Origin: Symbiodinium natans
Lineage: Eukaryota; Sar; Dinophyceae; Suessiales; Symbiodiniaceae
Reading direction: 5' to 3'
Length of the DNA stretch: 64,000 bases
Assembly: GCA_905221605.1 (NCBI GenBank)
Contig: CAJNDS010001424.1
Location: 248,001 to 312,000, forward strand
A program made the position numbers and the translations under genes. The notes beneath the pieces were generated by a model. That model was given only the letters and a program-made list of their open reading frames with translations, was not told where the DNA came from and made no database searches. The stretch's first letter is position 1; the number at the start of each line of letters is the position of its first letter. This document shows, in pieces, positions 53,319 through 63,490 of the stretch.

Positions 53319-53459
53319 GAGGTCAGTGAGATGCAGGTGGTGCTCAAGGACATCCGGACGGGCAGGCAGATACCCGTGAAGGACGTCCTGGCAGAAGAGG
53401 GACAGCGACTCGGCACCGAGCCACAAATGCAATCCCAAAGAGCTTTGTCTTCAGAGTAG
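53319..53459 (+). CDS. Terminal exon, unknown gene
   Basis: It reads AEVSEMQVVLKDIRTGRQIP, VKDVLAEEGQRLGTEPQMQS and QRALSSE, then TAG (about 53,457). Well-formed coding sequence with a stop, probably the end of the gene that includes the 52.6-52.9 kb exons. The family is not recognised. Confidence 0.65.
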   Translation, partial: EVSEMQVVLKDIRTGRQIPVKDVLAEEGQRLGTEPQMQSQRALSSE

Positions 53460-55280
53460 AAAAGCAGCCGCCGTTATGACATTATGAATTTTGAAGGTTA
53501 TAATAAGAGGACGCAGTCAACTTGTCCAGCTTCAAAAGAAGAAAACTTGGGTAGCTGTTTGGGAAGTTTACCTTTCAAGGAAACCACACTATTCCTACAT
53601 TTCCTGGCAATAGTAACTTGATTTTGGTTTCTTAGCAATCCAGCTACGCCTGCCATTCAAGCATCAAAGTCCACGAGGTATGCTGTGCGGCTGGTGCGCT
53701 TCTTCCGCTACTATGAGGCTCGCGTGTTTGCGGACAAAGGGCACTAATACTTGCATCCGGCCACAAGCCCTATAAAGCTGGTGTGACGTTCAGGGCTTCG
53801 GGTATTCTGCCTATTTCATCCAAGACCTCCTGACAAATGAGCGCGCAGCTTACATGCAGCCTTAAGCTTAGCTTCCGCCTTTGGAAGGACTCAGGCGACA
53901 CTGCCCAAGCACACAGGTGAAGCCAACATCCCTAAACCCTACCACCCCAAAAGTCTAACTCCCCTATCCTAAGCCCTAAACCCAAAACCCCACACCGTAA
54001 CATTTGCTTAAGAACCCCTAAACCCTTGAACCTTACAGATTAAACCCTAGACCCTAAACCTGAAACCCTATAAGAAAGCTGAAGTCAAACCTAGGTGTAA
54101 GTCCCGCAAAAGCACCTAAACCCCATAACCTAAGAATGACAGGTTTCCCGGGAAGCTGGAGAAATCCCGTAAATCCTGCAGGATTTATGGCTTTTTTGGT
54201 TTAAAGGGTTTGGGGTTTTGGGACTTAGGATTTGGAGTTAAGGGTTTAGGGTTCAGGCCGACGCGGTTTAGTGTTCCGGAACCCTAAATCACCCCTCTTT
54301 GCTTCAGGAGAGGTCAGCCCGGATCGGCTTCTCGGCACGCCTACAATGCGGCGGCTTTTGGCAGCTTAGGGGGTTTAGGGCTTAGGGTTAGAAATCTAGA
54401 TGAGGTTGAGGGTTTATTGACAGGTCCTCATAGAAGAAAGGGGTACGCAACCTTGGCACTTCTAGATGGTGGACAGTTGCCGGTGGGCTGGTGATTTAAG
54501 CTTTTGCAAGACAGTTGTCAAGGGAATTGCTCACCTTCAGTTTTCCTAGAATCTCAGCCTCCGCTACTTCAAGGTTCATGGGTACTTAGAAAAGTAGGGT
54601 TGTAAGTGCCCTAAGTAAGGTTAGAAGCGTAGTTGCCCGAATGAGAACCCCACCTATAGGTACCCATGAACCTCCAAGTCAGGTTCCTCTCTCCAGACAG
54701 AGGGGCGGAAGGATGTGGCCGAGCACCACTCCAGCAACCAGGACTCCACATGTTTAGGGTTCAGGGCTAGGGTTTAGGGTTTAGGGTTTAAGGTTTAGGG
54801 TTTAGGGTTTAGGGTTTAGGGTTCGGCCCCGACCCACAGTTGACCCACAGTTGCCATCAGTTTGCCAAGTCGCAGCTGGGCAATTCTTACACCTTGGGCG
54901 GTTTTCAGGGTTTAGGGTTTAGGGTTTAATCAGGGTTTAGGGTTTAGGGTTTAGGGTTTAATCAGGGTTTAGGGTCTAGGGTTTAGTTAGGGTTTAGGGT
55001 TTAGGGTAAAAACCCGGAACCCTACCACCTCACCCGAAATTCCGCAAAGCCCTGCAAAGTGGACTTGAGCGTTGGGTTGTTCCCCCTTATACTGACACTC
55101 CTTAATAGGGGTTATAGTAAGGGGTACTAGAATCCCTATGAAGGACTGTTAGTACAAGGGGGAACATCCCAGGTCCATGAGATTTGTAGAGTTTATGAAC
55201 ACTGTCCTTCAGACAATCTCGAAGCATCCGGAAGACACTAGGACCTCCGAATAGGTATGCTTGCGGTGACTAGGCTGCTG
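53460..55280. other. Probable 3' region and spacer
   Basis: Contains 400 bases without telomeric DNA (53,460-53,920), scattered CCCTAAA remnants, a family F element (54,567-54,681), 'gacccacagtt' doublets, and a nearly complete family H hairpin (55,074-55,172). Short open pieces such as ERSARIGFSARLQCGGFWQ (about 54,309) may be exons. Nothing is nameable. Confidence 0.45.
55074..55172. mobile_element. Family H hairpin element
   Basis: 'gttgttcccccttatactga' ... 'gttagtacaagggggaacat', with inner 'ttaataggggttatagta' and 'tactagaatccctat'. Full length, with no telomeric interruption. Confidence 0.8.
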
Positions 55281-55294
55281 CTTGTGAGCGCTCC

Positions 55295-55352
55295 AGGACG
55301 AGGAGTTCATGATCCACGAGCTTCTGGCCATGCTCCTTGACTCAACTCTTCC
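55295..55352 (+). CDS. Exon, unknown gene
   Basis: It reads DEEFMIHELLAMLLDSTLPT after 'gcgctccag'. A helical acidic stretch that is then interrupted by a family I element. The frame stays open through the element, so it may be exonised or spliced. Confidence 0.55.
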
Positions 55353-55363
55353 TACGATAACTA

Positions 55364-55461
55364 GATCAGTGTTAGGGATCCTTTTTACTTTTTGGGTTAT
55401 GGGCTTTCTTATATATGAACAAAAAGGATCCTTTTTTCTTCCTAGGGGAACAGGGATTAAG
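55364..55461 (+). mobile_element. Family I element, copy 2
   Basis: Differs from 26,260-26,357 by about one inserted T and a few edge bases over 98 positions. GATAA lies on both sides, a likely target duplication different from that of copy 1. Such closeness suggests recent mobility. Confidence 0.88.
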
Positions 55462-55979
55462 ATAAGGCTTGTTTCTGGCAGGCTCAGGTTGAAAAGGGCA
55501 TGTGGCAAATTCCAACCTTTATCACTTCATGACAATTGTATGTTTGCTGTTGGTTCTCCAGGGGTAAACCTAAACCCTAAACCCTAAACCCTAAACCCTA
55601 AACCCTAAACCCTAAACCCTAAACCCTGCTAGGCGGGTGGCAAAAAAAAAACCTAAACCCTAAACCCTAAACCCTAAACCCTAAACCCTAAACCCTAAAC
55701 CCTAAACCCTAAACCCTAACAAACCAGGTGTAAACTTGGTTTCAGCGGGTGGGAATACCGGACATGAATCAGAGAGAGTACGAGCTATCTGTGGATTCCT
55801 AACCTGGAGAGAAAGTGTCGTTAGATCCATGCCTTCTAGCACGGGAGCCTGTACCCCTAAACCCTAAACCCTAAACCCTAAACCCTAAACCCTAAACCCC
55901 ACCTTGACCAGGGTTTAGGGTTTGGGTCAGGGCTTACTTGGACCCTTAGCTTGCTTTGGGAGGGAGGGGAGTTAACTTA

Positions 55980-56270
55980 CGGTACCTAACTCCCTACTTC
56001 CCTACTAATGACCAGTGAGTTGAGCCAAGAGCCAACCAGTTGAGGAACAAGCCTAATTCTTACTTCCCTAATTCCTGATCATCAGTCAGTTGGGAGAACA
56101 ACCAATCAGTTGAGGAACAAGAACCTGGGCAATCCCCACTAAGAATCAGTGAGTTGGGAGAAGAGCCCAACAGCTGAGGAACAAACCTAGTTCCCTACCC
56201 TAAACCCTAAACCCTAAACCCCTAAACCCTAAACCCCTAAACCCTAAACCGAGGAACAAGAACCTGGGCA
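55980..56270. repeat. Degenerate tandem units with 'cagttgaggaacaa'
   Basis: Four units of about 60-70 bases share 'cagtgagttggga.aa.agcc' and 'agttgaggaacaagaacctg'. The last is separated from the others by CCCTAAA repeats and runs into an exon (NFLWTGF...). The repeat may have started as duplicated exon-edge DNA. Confidence 0.75.
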
Positions 56271-56382
56271 ACTTCCTGTGGACTGGCTTCATGACGCCCG
56301 CCACAGCATTCTCCCCCACGAACCGCTTCGGAGTGGACTTGTTGGAAGTGGTTCTCCAGGCCACCACAAGCCCTAAGGGTCC
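56265..56382 (+). CDS. Exon, unknown gene
   Basis: It reads NFLWTGFMTPATAFSPTNRF and GVDLLEVVLQATTS, then meets a family G hairpin. The coding look is good; the family is not recognised. It may belong with the exons at 56.9 and 57.1 kb. Confidence 0.6.
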
Positions 56383-56392
56383 ACGAACCTCA

Positions 56393-56434
<42 letters not shown>

Positions 56435-56575
56435 GTATATATATTATATATATATATATATATAATATTATATATATATATATATGTAGTGCATACTTGG
56501 CCCTTAGAGGGGTTCCCATATAGTAGCTCTAGCGCCCAAGTATATACTATACAGGTACAGGGACCCTTCGGGTAG
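56376..56575. mobile_element. Family G hairpin with (TA)n core
   Basis: 'taagggtccacgaacc' on the left and 'gtacagggacccttcg' on the right, with about 90 bases of TA repeats and 'gcccaagtatatac' inside. A TA expansion of the family. Confidence 0.75.
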
Positions 56576-56893
56576 GAAAATGCATCTGCTGTCGCAGCTT
56601 CCGCCAGTCATCCTAGCAGCGTCATGAGAGTTTTAGCAGAAAAGGTTTGGGTTGACAGGGTTTAATTCGGGTTTTGAGAATGGCCTTATAAGGGTACGTG
56701 TAGTTCGTGAGGCAGGACTCGTGAACCTCGCAAGGTGCGTGTGAAGCTGCAACTCATGGGGGTTAAGGTCCAGGGCAGATGCAGTGATGCGGGGATTCCT
56801 GAGCTTGTAATGATGATCCCTAAACCCTAAACCCTAAACCCTAAACCCTAAACCCTAAACCCTAAACCCTAAACCCTATCATCCCCTCACATC

Positions 56894-57010
56894 TTCCAGA
56901 GCCCGGCAAGGTGGAGTTGGCGCGCTTGGGCGGGGTCTACCGTGGCTTCAGTCGGGGTGTTGTGGATGCTGAACATTCGCTGGTGGGCCACTATTCTCTG
57001 ACAGGAGGGG
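56894..57010 (+). CDS. Exon, unknown gene
   Basis: It reads EPGKVELARLGGVYRGFSRG and VVDAEHSLVGHYSLTGG after 'catcttccag', then TTTAGGG repeats. Beta-rich and globular in style; the family is not recognised. Confidence 0.65.
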
Positions 57011-57096
57011 GGTTTAGGGTTTAGGGTTTAGGGTTTAGGGTTTAGGGTTTAGGGTTTAGGGCACCGGCGTGATGGCAGGTGGGGTCCTTGGGTGTT

Positions 57097-57228
57097 CGTA
57101 GGCATGTGCACAAGTACATGGAGCGCTTCAACCCCAAACAGCAACCCCCCAAGCCCATGTGCGAAGTCGTCAGCCCTCAACTCTACAGTAATCACCACAA
57201 AAGTGTTAAATGCCCTTATGGGTTTTAG
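57097..57228 (+). CDS. Terminal exon, unknown gene
   Basis: It reads RHVHKYMERFNPKQQPPKPM, CEVVSPQLYSNHHKSVKCPY and GF, then TAG. It probably completes the gene with the 56.9 kb exon. The family is not recognised. Confidence 0.6.
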   Translation, partial: RRHVHKYMERFNPKQQPPKPMCEVVSPQLYSNHHKSVKCPYGF

Positions 57229-57229
57229 G

Positions 57230-58450
57230 GGTGCAGGGGCTTGGGCGGGTTTTGAACTGAGTTTTGGGCCCAGGCTTTCGCGTTCACGTTTTCCTGTTGT
57301 CTGTTTAAGGGTTGCTTCAGCTTAGTGTTCGATACGTAACCCAACATATTCTCAAAGCTTGACCTGAATAACCCCATACCCTAAACCGTTCCCCTAGGAA
57401 TCTGAAAATGCAGCTGGCGGGTGCTTCAAGTTTCAGACCTTGCATACTGTAGTCGCTCTATGGTCAGTTCTCTGAATGAGGGTCCATTTTTGAGTAGCTT
57501 GAAGATTCCAAACCCCAAAAGGGGCCATAATGTAGAGAAGCGATCCTATGCTTCAGTAGTACTACAAGAGCCCCACTACAGCTAGTATTATCTATACAAA
57601 GGCTTAAACATTTCCACAAACTCCATAAACCTTGAATCCCAAACCCTAAACCCTAAACCCTGCATCCCAAACGCTATGAACACCGAACCCTGAACTCCCG
57701 AACCTGCGGGTCCCCTTCCAAGGGTTTAGGGTTTAGGGTCGCAGGAGATCTCGCCGACGGTTTCTTGGAGTTGCGCGCCCAGCAGTTGAGAGAGGCAGGG
57801 GCCCTGAGAAGGGACCCTCGGGTTTAGAGGGCTTGGCGTTTGGGATTTTAGGGCGTGTAAATATACTTATGAATATAAACATGAACATATTCTTTTATAA
57901 ATATCAGTATAGATATAAATATGAATATGAAAATAAATACAAACATGAAGAAATAAATAAAGAAACATAAAAATATATGTATATATACTTGTATATAGAT
58001 GTAACTATATATAAGGGCTTTGCAAAGTTTTCGAGGGGTTCAGGGCTTATACAAGGTTTGTAAGGTTTATATCCTGTACGGGGCTTCGGGCTCAATAGGA
58101 AGCTGAGAAGCCACAGCCGCGATTCGGATTTGGAGCTGAGTCTTATTCAGGACGTTTCAGGGTTAGCGTTGAAATTAGGGTTGGGTGTCGGAGTTGGACA
58201 GCGTTTTGCCCTGATATTTGCGGAATCTGGTTCTGAGCCCATAATTACGCCTCATACAGCCGCATAAGCCCTCTAAACGTCACAAACATACAGAACCCTA
58301 TACTCCCTGTATACCTCATAAACCTCGTAAAAATATAAAAACGCATAGGCGCTGTAACCCTAAACCCTAAACCCTCAACCCTAAACCCTAAACCCTAAAC
58401 CCCAAACCCTAAACCCTAAACCCTAAACCCTAAACCCTAAACCCTATACC
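57230..58450. other. Spacer
   Basis: Mostly single-copy DNA with few telomeric units, an AT-rich tract at 57,855-58,015 and CCCTAAA repeats from 58,357. I see no exon I can support. It is one of the least telomeric stretches in the second half of the window. Confidence 0.5.
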
Positions 58451-58458
58451 CAACCCTT

Positions 58459-58517
58459 CGAATGCACCTGAAGCCTCCGCCACTGTTTTGCCGCAGTACG
58501 GTGGCCTGCCGAGCTGG
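58459..58517 (+). CDS. Exon, unknown gene
   Basis: It reads NAPEASATVLPQYGGLPSW and then meets the G-strand array. It continues plausibly as VWQGHIKCLFQPRG at 58.77 kb. Confidence 0.55.
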
Positions 58518-58539
58518 GTTTTGGGGTTTAGGGTTGGGT

Positions 58540-58763
58540 TTAGGGTTTAGGGTTTAGGGTTTAGGGTTTAGGGTTTAGGGTTTAGGGTTTAGGGTTTAGG
58601 GTTTAGGGTTTAGGGTTTAGGGTTTTAGTGTTTAGGGTTTAGGGTTTAGGGTTTAGGGTTTAGGGTTTAGGGTTTAGGGTTTAGGGTTTAGGGTTTAGGG
58701 TTTAGGGTTTAGGGTTTAGGGTTTAGGGTTTAGGGTTTAGGGTTTAGGGTTTAGGGTTTAGGG
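58540..58763. repeat. Telomeric array, TTTAGGG x about 31
   Basis: A nearly uninterrupted G-strand run of about 224 bases forming the bulk of one intron. Its length is similar to the array at 59,942. Confidence 0.97.
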
Positions 58764-58767
58764 CAAG

Positions 58768-58878
58768 TGGGTGTGGCAAGGACATATCAAGTGCCTTTTC
58801 CAGCCCAGGGGGATGGTTTCCAAGATGGCAAAAGAAGGATCAGGAAATGTACACTCTGCTGGGGCTGGTTGCAGAACC
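58768..58878 (+). CDS. Exon, unknown gene
   Basis: It reads VWQGHIKCLFQPRGMVSKMA and KEGSGNVHSAGAGCR between a G-strand and a C-strand array. The family is not recognised. Confidence 0.6.
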
Positions 58879-59052
58879 CTAAACCCTAAACCCTAAACCC
58901 TAAACCCGAAATCCCACCTAAGCCCCAAGCCTCAAGTCCATTCACGATGGGTAGAAACCCTAAACCCTAAACCCTGAACCCTGAACCTTAAACCCTAAAC
59001 CCTAAACCCCAAACCCAAAACCCTAAACCCCAAACCCTAAACCCTAAACCCC

Positions 59053-59096
59053 TGTGGAGGCCCGCCTTGCTGAGCACCTGCGTCTTGCCGCCGCAG
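59053..59096 (+). CDS. Exon, unknown gene
   Basis: It reads VEARLAEHLRLAAA(G) and ends GCAG|GCCT within a CAGGCCT duplication. The next piece, (G)LFSPFL, starts at 59,265. Confidence 0.65.
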
Positions 59097-59264
59097 GCCT
59101 TCTCGGCTCCTTTGCTCGTGTAGGGTTTAGGGTTTAGGGTTTAGGGTTTAGGGTTTAGGGTTTAGGGTTTAGGGTTTAGGGTTTAGGGTTTAGGGTTTAG
59201 GGTTTAGGGTTTAGGGTTTAGGGTTTAGGGTTTAGGGTTTAGGGTTTAGGGTTTAGGGTTCCAG
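59097..59264 (+). other. 168-bp GC-AG telomeric intron between CAGGCCT duplications (Class II)
   Basis: CAGGCCT is at 59094-59100 and 59262-59268. About 20 TTTAGGG units fill 59,120-59,258, so the body is about 80% telomeric repeat. It joins LRLAAA to GLFSPFL. Confidence 0.82.
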
Positions 59265-59854
59265 GCCTGTTCAGTCCCTTTCTGCTTGGAGAGTGATGGG
59301 TACTTAGAAGATTTTACTGAGGGTGCTTCTGACTCTACTTGTATAATTACACACCCATGCATGGAACCTCCAAGTACTGGCTCTAGATAGGAAAGTCGGG
59401 ACCTCAGTTGCTCTACATCGTCCTTTGAGTTAACCCCGAGTTTCAAAATCTGCTGCGAGATTATCGCGGGGTGCCAAATTGCCCAGTAGTACCCTAAACC
59501 CTAAACCCTAAACCCTAAACCCTAAACCCTAAACCCTTTTTTCCAGGTTATGGTCTAAGTCAGACTATTTCAGGCCTGTCTATTGGGCCACCCCCCCCCC
59601 CCCCCCCGCCCTAAAGCCCCTGAAGCCCCTACAGCCCCCCGGAGCTCCTAAGGCCCTCAAACACCCTAAACTCCCTCCTGAACCCTGAGCCCCCCAACAC
59701 CTCTAAACCACCTAAACCCTGAACCTCCTTAGCCCTAAACCCTGAGTCCCTAAACTCTTAAACCCCCTAAACCCTACACCCCTAACCCTAAACCCTAAAC
59801 CCTAAACCCTAAACCCTAACCCCTAACCCCTAAACCCCTAAACCCTGCACCCTA

Positions 59855-59920
59855 AGCCAGGCGGATATGACAGTTTGGAGCACCTCGGCCTCAACCAGGT
59901 GCTGGGCTTGCCCTCTTGAG
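59855..59920 (+). CDS. Exon, unknown gene
   Basis: It reads GGYDSLEHLGLNQVLGLPS, then TGA. It could also splice at CAG|GTGCTGG after LNQ. It lies between C-strand variants and the longest G-strand array. Confidence 0.5.
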
Positions 59921-59941
59921 CTTCTAAGCCTCAACTCGACG

Positions 59942-60178
59942 TAGGGTTTAGGGTTTAGGGTTTAGGGTTTAGGGTTTAGGGTTTAGGGTTTAGGGTTTAG
60001 GGTTTAGGGTTTAGGGTTTAGGGTTTAGGGTTTAGGGTTTAGGGTTTAGGGTTTAGGGTTTAGGGTTTAGGGTTTAGGGTTTAGGGTTTAGGGTTTAGGG
60101 TTTAGGGTTTAGGGTTTAGGGTTTAGGGTTTAGGGTTTAGGGTTTAGGGTTTAGGGTTTAGGGTTTAGGGTTTAGGGT
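59942..60178. repeat. Longest telomeric array in the window, TTTAGGG x about 34
   Basis: About 237 bases of almost perfect repeats, far from any contig end within this window and flanked on the right by a family F element whose left arm it abuts. Confidence 0.98.
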
Positions 60179-60514
60179 TGGCAAGTTGGAGGTTCATGAA
60201 TATCGAGTAGGGTTTCGGGTTTAGGGTTTAGGGGTAGGGCTATAAGTATCCTATCTTGTAACCCCACTTATAAGTACCCCTGAACCTTCAAGTGCCCTAA
60301 GAACCCTAAACCCTAAACCCTAAACCCTGGGCCATCAAATTCCTCCACGGTTTGTGTTTGCGGGGTGGGGCGGTTCTGGTATGGCTCCGGGGTTGCAGAT
60401 AACACCCCAAGCCCAAGTCCCAAGTCCCAAACCCTAAACCCTAAACCCTAAACCCTAAACCCTAAACCTTAAACCCTAAACCCTAAACCTTACGAGGGTT
60501 ATGTGATCTACCTG

Positions 60515-60592
60515 CAGGAGCTTCCAGCACAAGGAGGACCAGTACTTCAGCTCACACTGCGTCAAGGACTCCGCCCTCAAAGGCTTTCGCGG
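60515..60592 (+). CDS. Exon, unknown gene
   Basis: After 'ctacctgcag', it reads SFQHKEDQYFSSHCVKDSAL and KGFRG, then TTTAGGG repeats. Good coding style; the family is not recognised. Confidence 0.65.
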
Positions 60593-61137
60593 GTTTAGGG
60601 TTTAGGGTTTAGGGCTTAGGGTTTAGGGCTGACCCCCGAAACCCACTTTAGGGTTTGGGGTTTTAGGGTTTAGGGTTTGGGTTTAGGGTTCGGGATTTTG
60701 GTTTTAGAGTCTGGGTTTTTTCAGGGTTATAATGTTTGGTGTCTAGGGTACCCCAAAGCTCAACCCTAAACCCTGGACTACCCTAGAACACCAAATGCAG
60801 GGGGCCTAAGCCTATACTCCGAACTCGGAGGTCCATGGGGTACTTATATATGGACGGCCTAAGTAAGGTTATCGCCACACTTACCCTGCTGATAACCCTA
60901 AATCCTAAACCCTAAACATTATATGGAAGAATGGGAAAGTGCTCGACTCAGGAAGTTTTGTTCCCTGTTCCAATTCGGCGATCTCTGGTTTTCCCATCTA
61001 CTTGGGATGATTTGTTCGTTGACTAGCTTGTGGACTTTTTAAACCACCAACCAGATTCGTTTGCTCAGCTGTTCAACTGTCTTCTGGTTTAGGAGATCCA
61101 ATCTCATACTCATAGTCCATCAGTCCATCAAGTTTCC

Positions 61138-61245
61138 TAGGATGCCCAGTAGTTTCCTTATTCCCTTTTTTGGGGGGTTTAGGTTCCCTTATAAACCCCT
61201 TTAAGCAAAAAAGGGCACCCAAGCCTAGGTTAGTAGGCAGCCTAG
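61138..61245. mobile_element. Family B introner
   Basis: CTAGGATGCCCAGTAGTTTC on the left and 'aggttagtaggcagcctag' on the right, with TTTC on both sides. The inner 'cttataaacccctttaagca' matches the copy at 13.3 kb. No exon is apparent at either side. Confidence 0.8.
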
Positions 61246-61629
61246 TTTCAGCCTGGAGCGAGGGCTAATGAGATTGCCGGATTGCAGGCGAGGTGATAAA
61301 TCCCCAAAGGAGGACTAGGGAACCTGAAAACCGGACCGCCACAGTGCTACAGCTGGAGTTGAGGGTTTAGGGTTTAGGGTTTAGGGTTTAGGGTTTAGGG
61401 TTTAGGGTTTAGGGTTTAGGGTTTAGGGGTGCGGCTGGCGCTGGTGCTTGTGGTGAGAGCAATGCTCGTCGCAGACTAATCCTCTGCAGTTTACAGGTCG
61501 AGTTTTGTCTTTGCCGTTGGCACTTGCAGGCAGCAGTGAGTACTGTGTGGTGAGGACTACAGAGTTTCATCATTTTGTAGTTACACGTGTTCTTCAGGCT
61601 TGGTGTTGTTTCCCGCAACTTGGGTAGAA

Positions 61630-62480
61630 ATGGCGATGCACGTGCAACTCCTTGCGTCGGGTGAGTCTGTGACAACGCTTGATCCAAGCAAATTTGCGGG
61701 CAAAGCGGCGAAGGAGGTGAAAGAAGCCTTGACGTCTCATGTTGGCGTCTCCAGATTTCGACAAAGACTCCTGGCTGGAGATGGCACGTGCGAGGTCGCA
61801 GACGATGAAATCTTCGCTTCCGATGGTGGCCCTCTCACGGTGAATCTGGTGAAGTTGGCCTTCTGTCCACCTAATGCTGCGCTCGATCAACAGATGATCG
61901 ATGCCTCTCGGGGCATCGACACGGCGAGGCTTGAAGAGCTGCTGAGACGCCCGCGCAACCCCAATGTGATGGATGAATTTGGCCATACACCCTTGCACTA
62001 CGCTGCTTTGAATGGACGTCTGGAGGCCATGCGCCTCTTGCTAGAGGCCGGCGCCGACAAAGACGCCCTATCGGTCAAAGGGAGGACGCCCCTCCATTTT
62101 GCAGCTCGAAGTGGCCGGTGACTTAGTAGTAGAGTCGGTAACCTTTAAAAAACTTAAACCTTTTTGGGGGTATTCTAACTCCCTTTAAAATTTCAAAGGG
62201 TAACCTTTAATTCTCCCAGGTTGCTGGACAACTAAGGTTCGAGGCTGTGCGTTTGCTTATTGAACAGGAGGCTGCTTTGGATCGAACAGAGGCCGAGGCA
62301 ACGCCGTTGATTGCTGCAGCCGGTCAGGGTCACCTTGATGTCGTGCGCTTGCTGGTTGAAGCGGGCGCGGACAAGAATTTTGCCATGAATGCCGGGGTTG
62401 CTGGTCATTCTACGGCTTTGGAAGTAGCGACGCGACGAGGTCACAAGAATGTTGCGAGCTATCTCGCGGAACTCAGTTGA
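61630..62480 (+). CDS. Ankyrin-repeat protein with ubiquitin-like N-terminus (two exons, complete)
   Basis: Exons 61630-62117 and 62237-62480 give 243 residues (732 nt with the stop). The ATG at 61630 is chosen because it opens MAMHVQLLASGESVTTLDPS, a ubiquitin-like beta-hairpin start seen in many dinoflagellate ankyrin proteins. The upstream frame has no other ATG. Residues 1-100 hold the N-domain (KEVKEALTSHVGVSRFRQRL). Ankyrin repeats follow: DEFGHTPLHYAALNGRLEAM, then KGRTPLHFAARSGRFEAVRL, EATPLIAAAGQGHLDVVRLL and STALEVATRRGHKNVASYLA, with 'LLLEAGADK' and 'LLVEAGADKN' between. The protein is cytosolic or nuclear by default, a protein-binding scaffold. Telomeric repeats lie upstream (61,367-61,428) but not in the coding region. 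Confidence 0.9.
62118..62236 (+). mobile_element. Family D introner; 119-bp GT-AG intron in the ankyrin gene
   Basis: It begins GTGACTTAGTAGTAGAGTCG plus 'gtaacctt' and ends 'ggttgctggacaactaag'. The termini are inverted (CTTAGT / ACTAAG), as are the inner 'ggtaacctttaa' and its neighbour 'aaagggtaacc'. Splicing CG|G joins AARSGR to FEAVRL. It is the simplest family D copy and matches the ends of the PPR intron at 17.2-17.5 kb. Confidence 0.9.
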
Positions 62481-63490
62481 CTGTCTTCGCAAGGCTGGCT
62501 GACGGTGTTGCATGCCCACAATCTCACGCTTTGAGATGTTAACTATTTAGTAGCGCTTGCGATAGGTAGGGCTTTGGAGACAGATGATAAGCAACAAGTC
62601 AGCCAGTCAGAGATGTGACGGGCGCACGCACTCAGCACAGCGCAAAACGTTCGGAGCGTACACACCACAGGCATTTAATGCAGGATAGATTCTTGATGAT
62701 CAGTGCACATATCCATTCTACACATGTACACACGTATTTGATTGCATGCGCTGAGAGCGCACCCGTTTGTATTAGACTGCGCGTAGAACATACATACTCA
62801 TTTATATATGTATATATGTATATGTATATATACATGTTGCACTGTCTTTAGTATGGCCCCCCCCCCCCACTTTGTTTGGACCCTCTCTAAACGCGTGGCG
62901 CGGCGACCCCCCCAAACAAATTGGAGGGGGGGGGGGGGACCGCCCTCAAGGCCTCAAGCCTCTAGGACCTCCAGGCCTGAAGCTTTCCGGCCTTTGAGAT
63001 TCCTGGAGCCCAAGGCCCTCAGGGCCTCAAGCCTTTACTGCGAGCCCTCAAACCTAAACACAAACCCTAAAGACAATCATCCGAAAAAAAAAGGTATTGT
63101 AGAGGGTAGCCAGACAAATTTACTAAAGACAGCCTGACCGGCCCGTGGGCTACCCATCACAAAATTTGCTTGGGGCCTCGTTTTGTAATGAATTTCCATA
63201 AGGCTTTGAATGGAACTGGCCGGGCTTAGATTTCTGGATTCTCCGCATTCTGGCTCTTTAAGATTCCTGGAGCCCAAGACCCTCAGGGCCTCAAGCCTCA
63301 TACTGCTTAAGCCCTTAACCCAAACCACAAACCCCCCCAAAAAAAAAAAAAAACCTCCGGAAAAAAACTTGTGATAATAGCAGGTACACAGCGGATTACG
63401 ACAAAGATCCCAGTAGGGGGATATGTAGAGAACAGCACAAGACGTCGATCCCCACAACCAAAGGTCGAGCTTAGCAAGGCTTCTGGACAT
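62481..63490. other. Downstream spacer with a duplicated segment
   Basis: After the ankyrin stop come about 350 bases of single-copy DNA and a (TATA/CATG) tract. Two copies of 'gattcctggagcccaag.cc' with 'ctcagggcctcaagcct' lie at about 62,998-63,040 and 63,262-63,302. C, G and A runs are present. No gene is supported. Confidence 0.5.

Noticed and set aside
61409-61998. Two frames on the - strand across the ankyrin gene
   Set aside because: They are antisense to a well-supported ankyrin-repeat gene and carry no recognisable motif.
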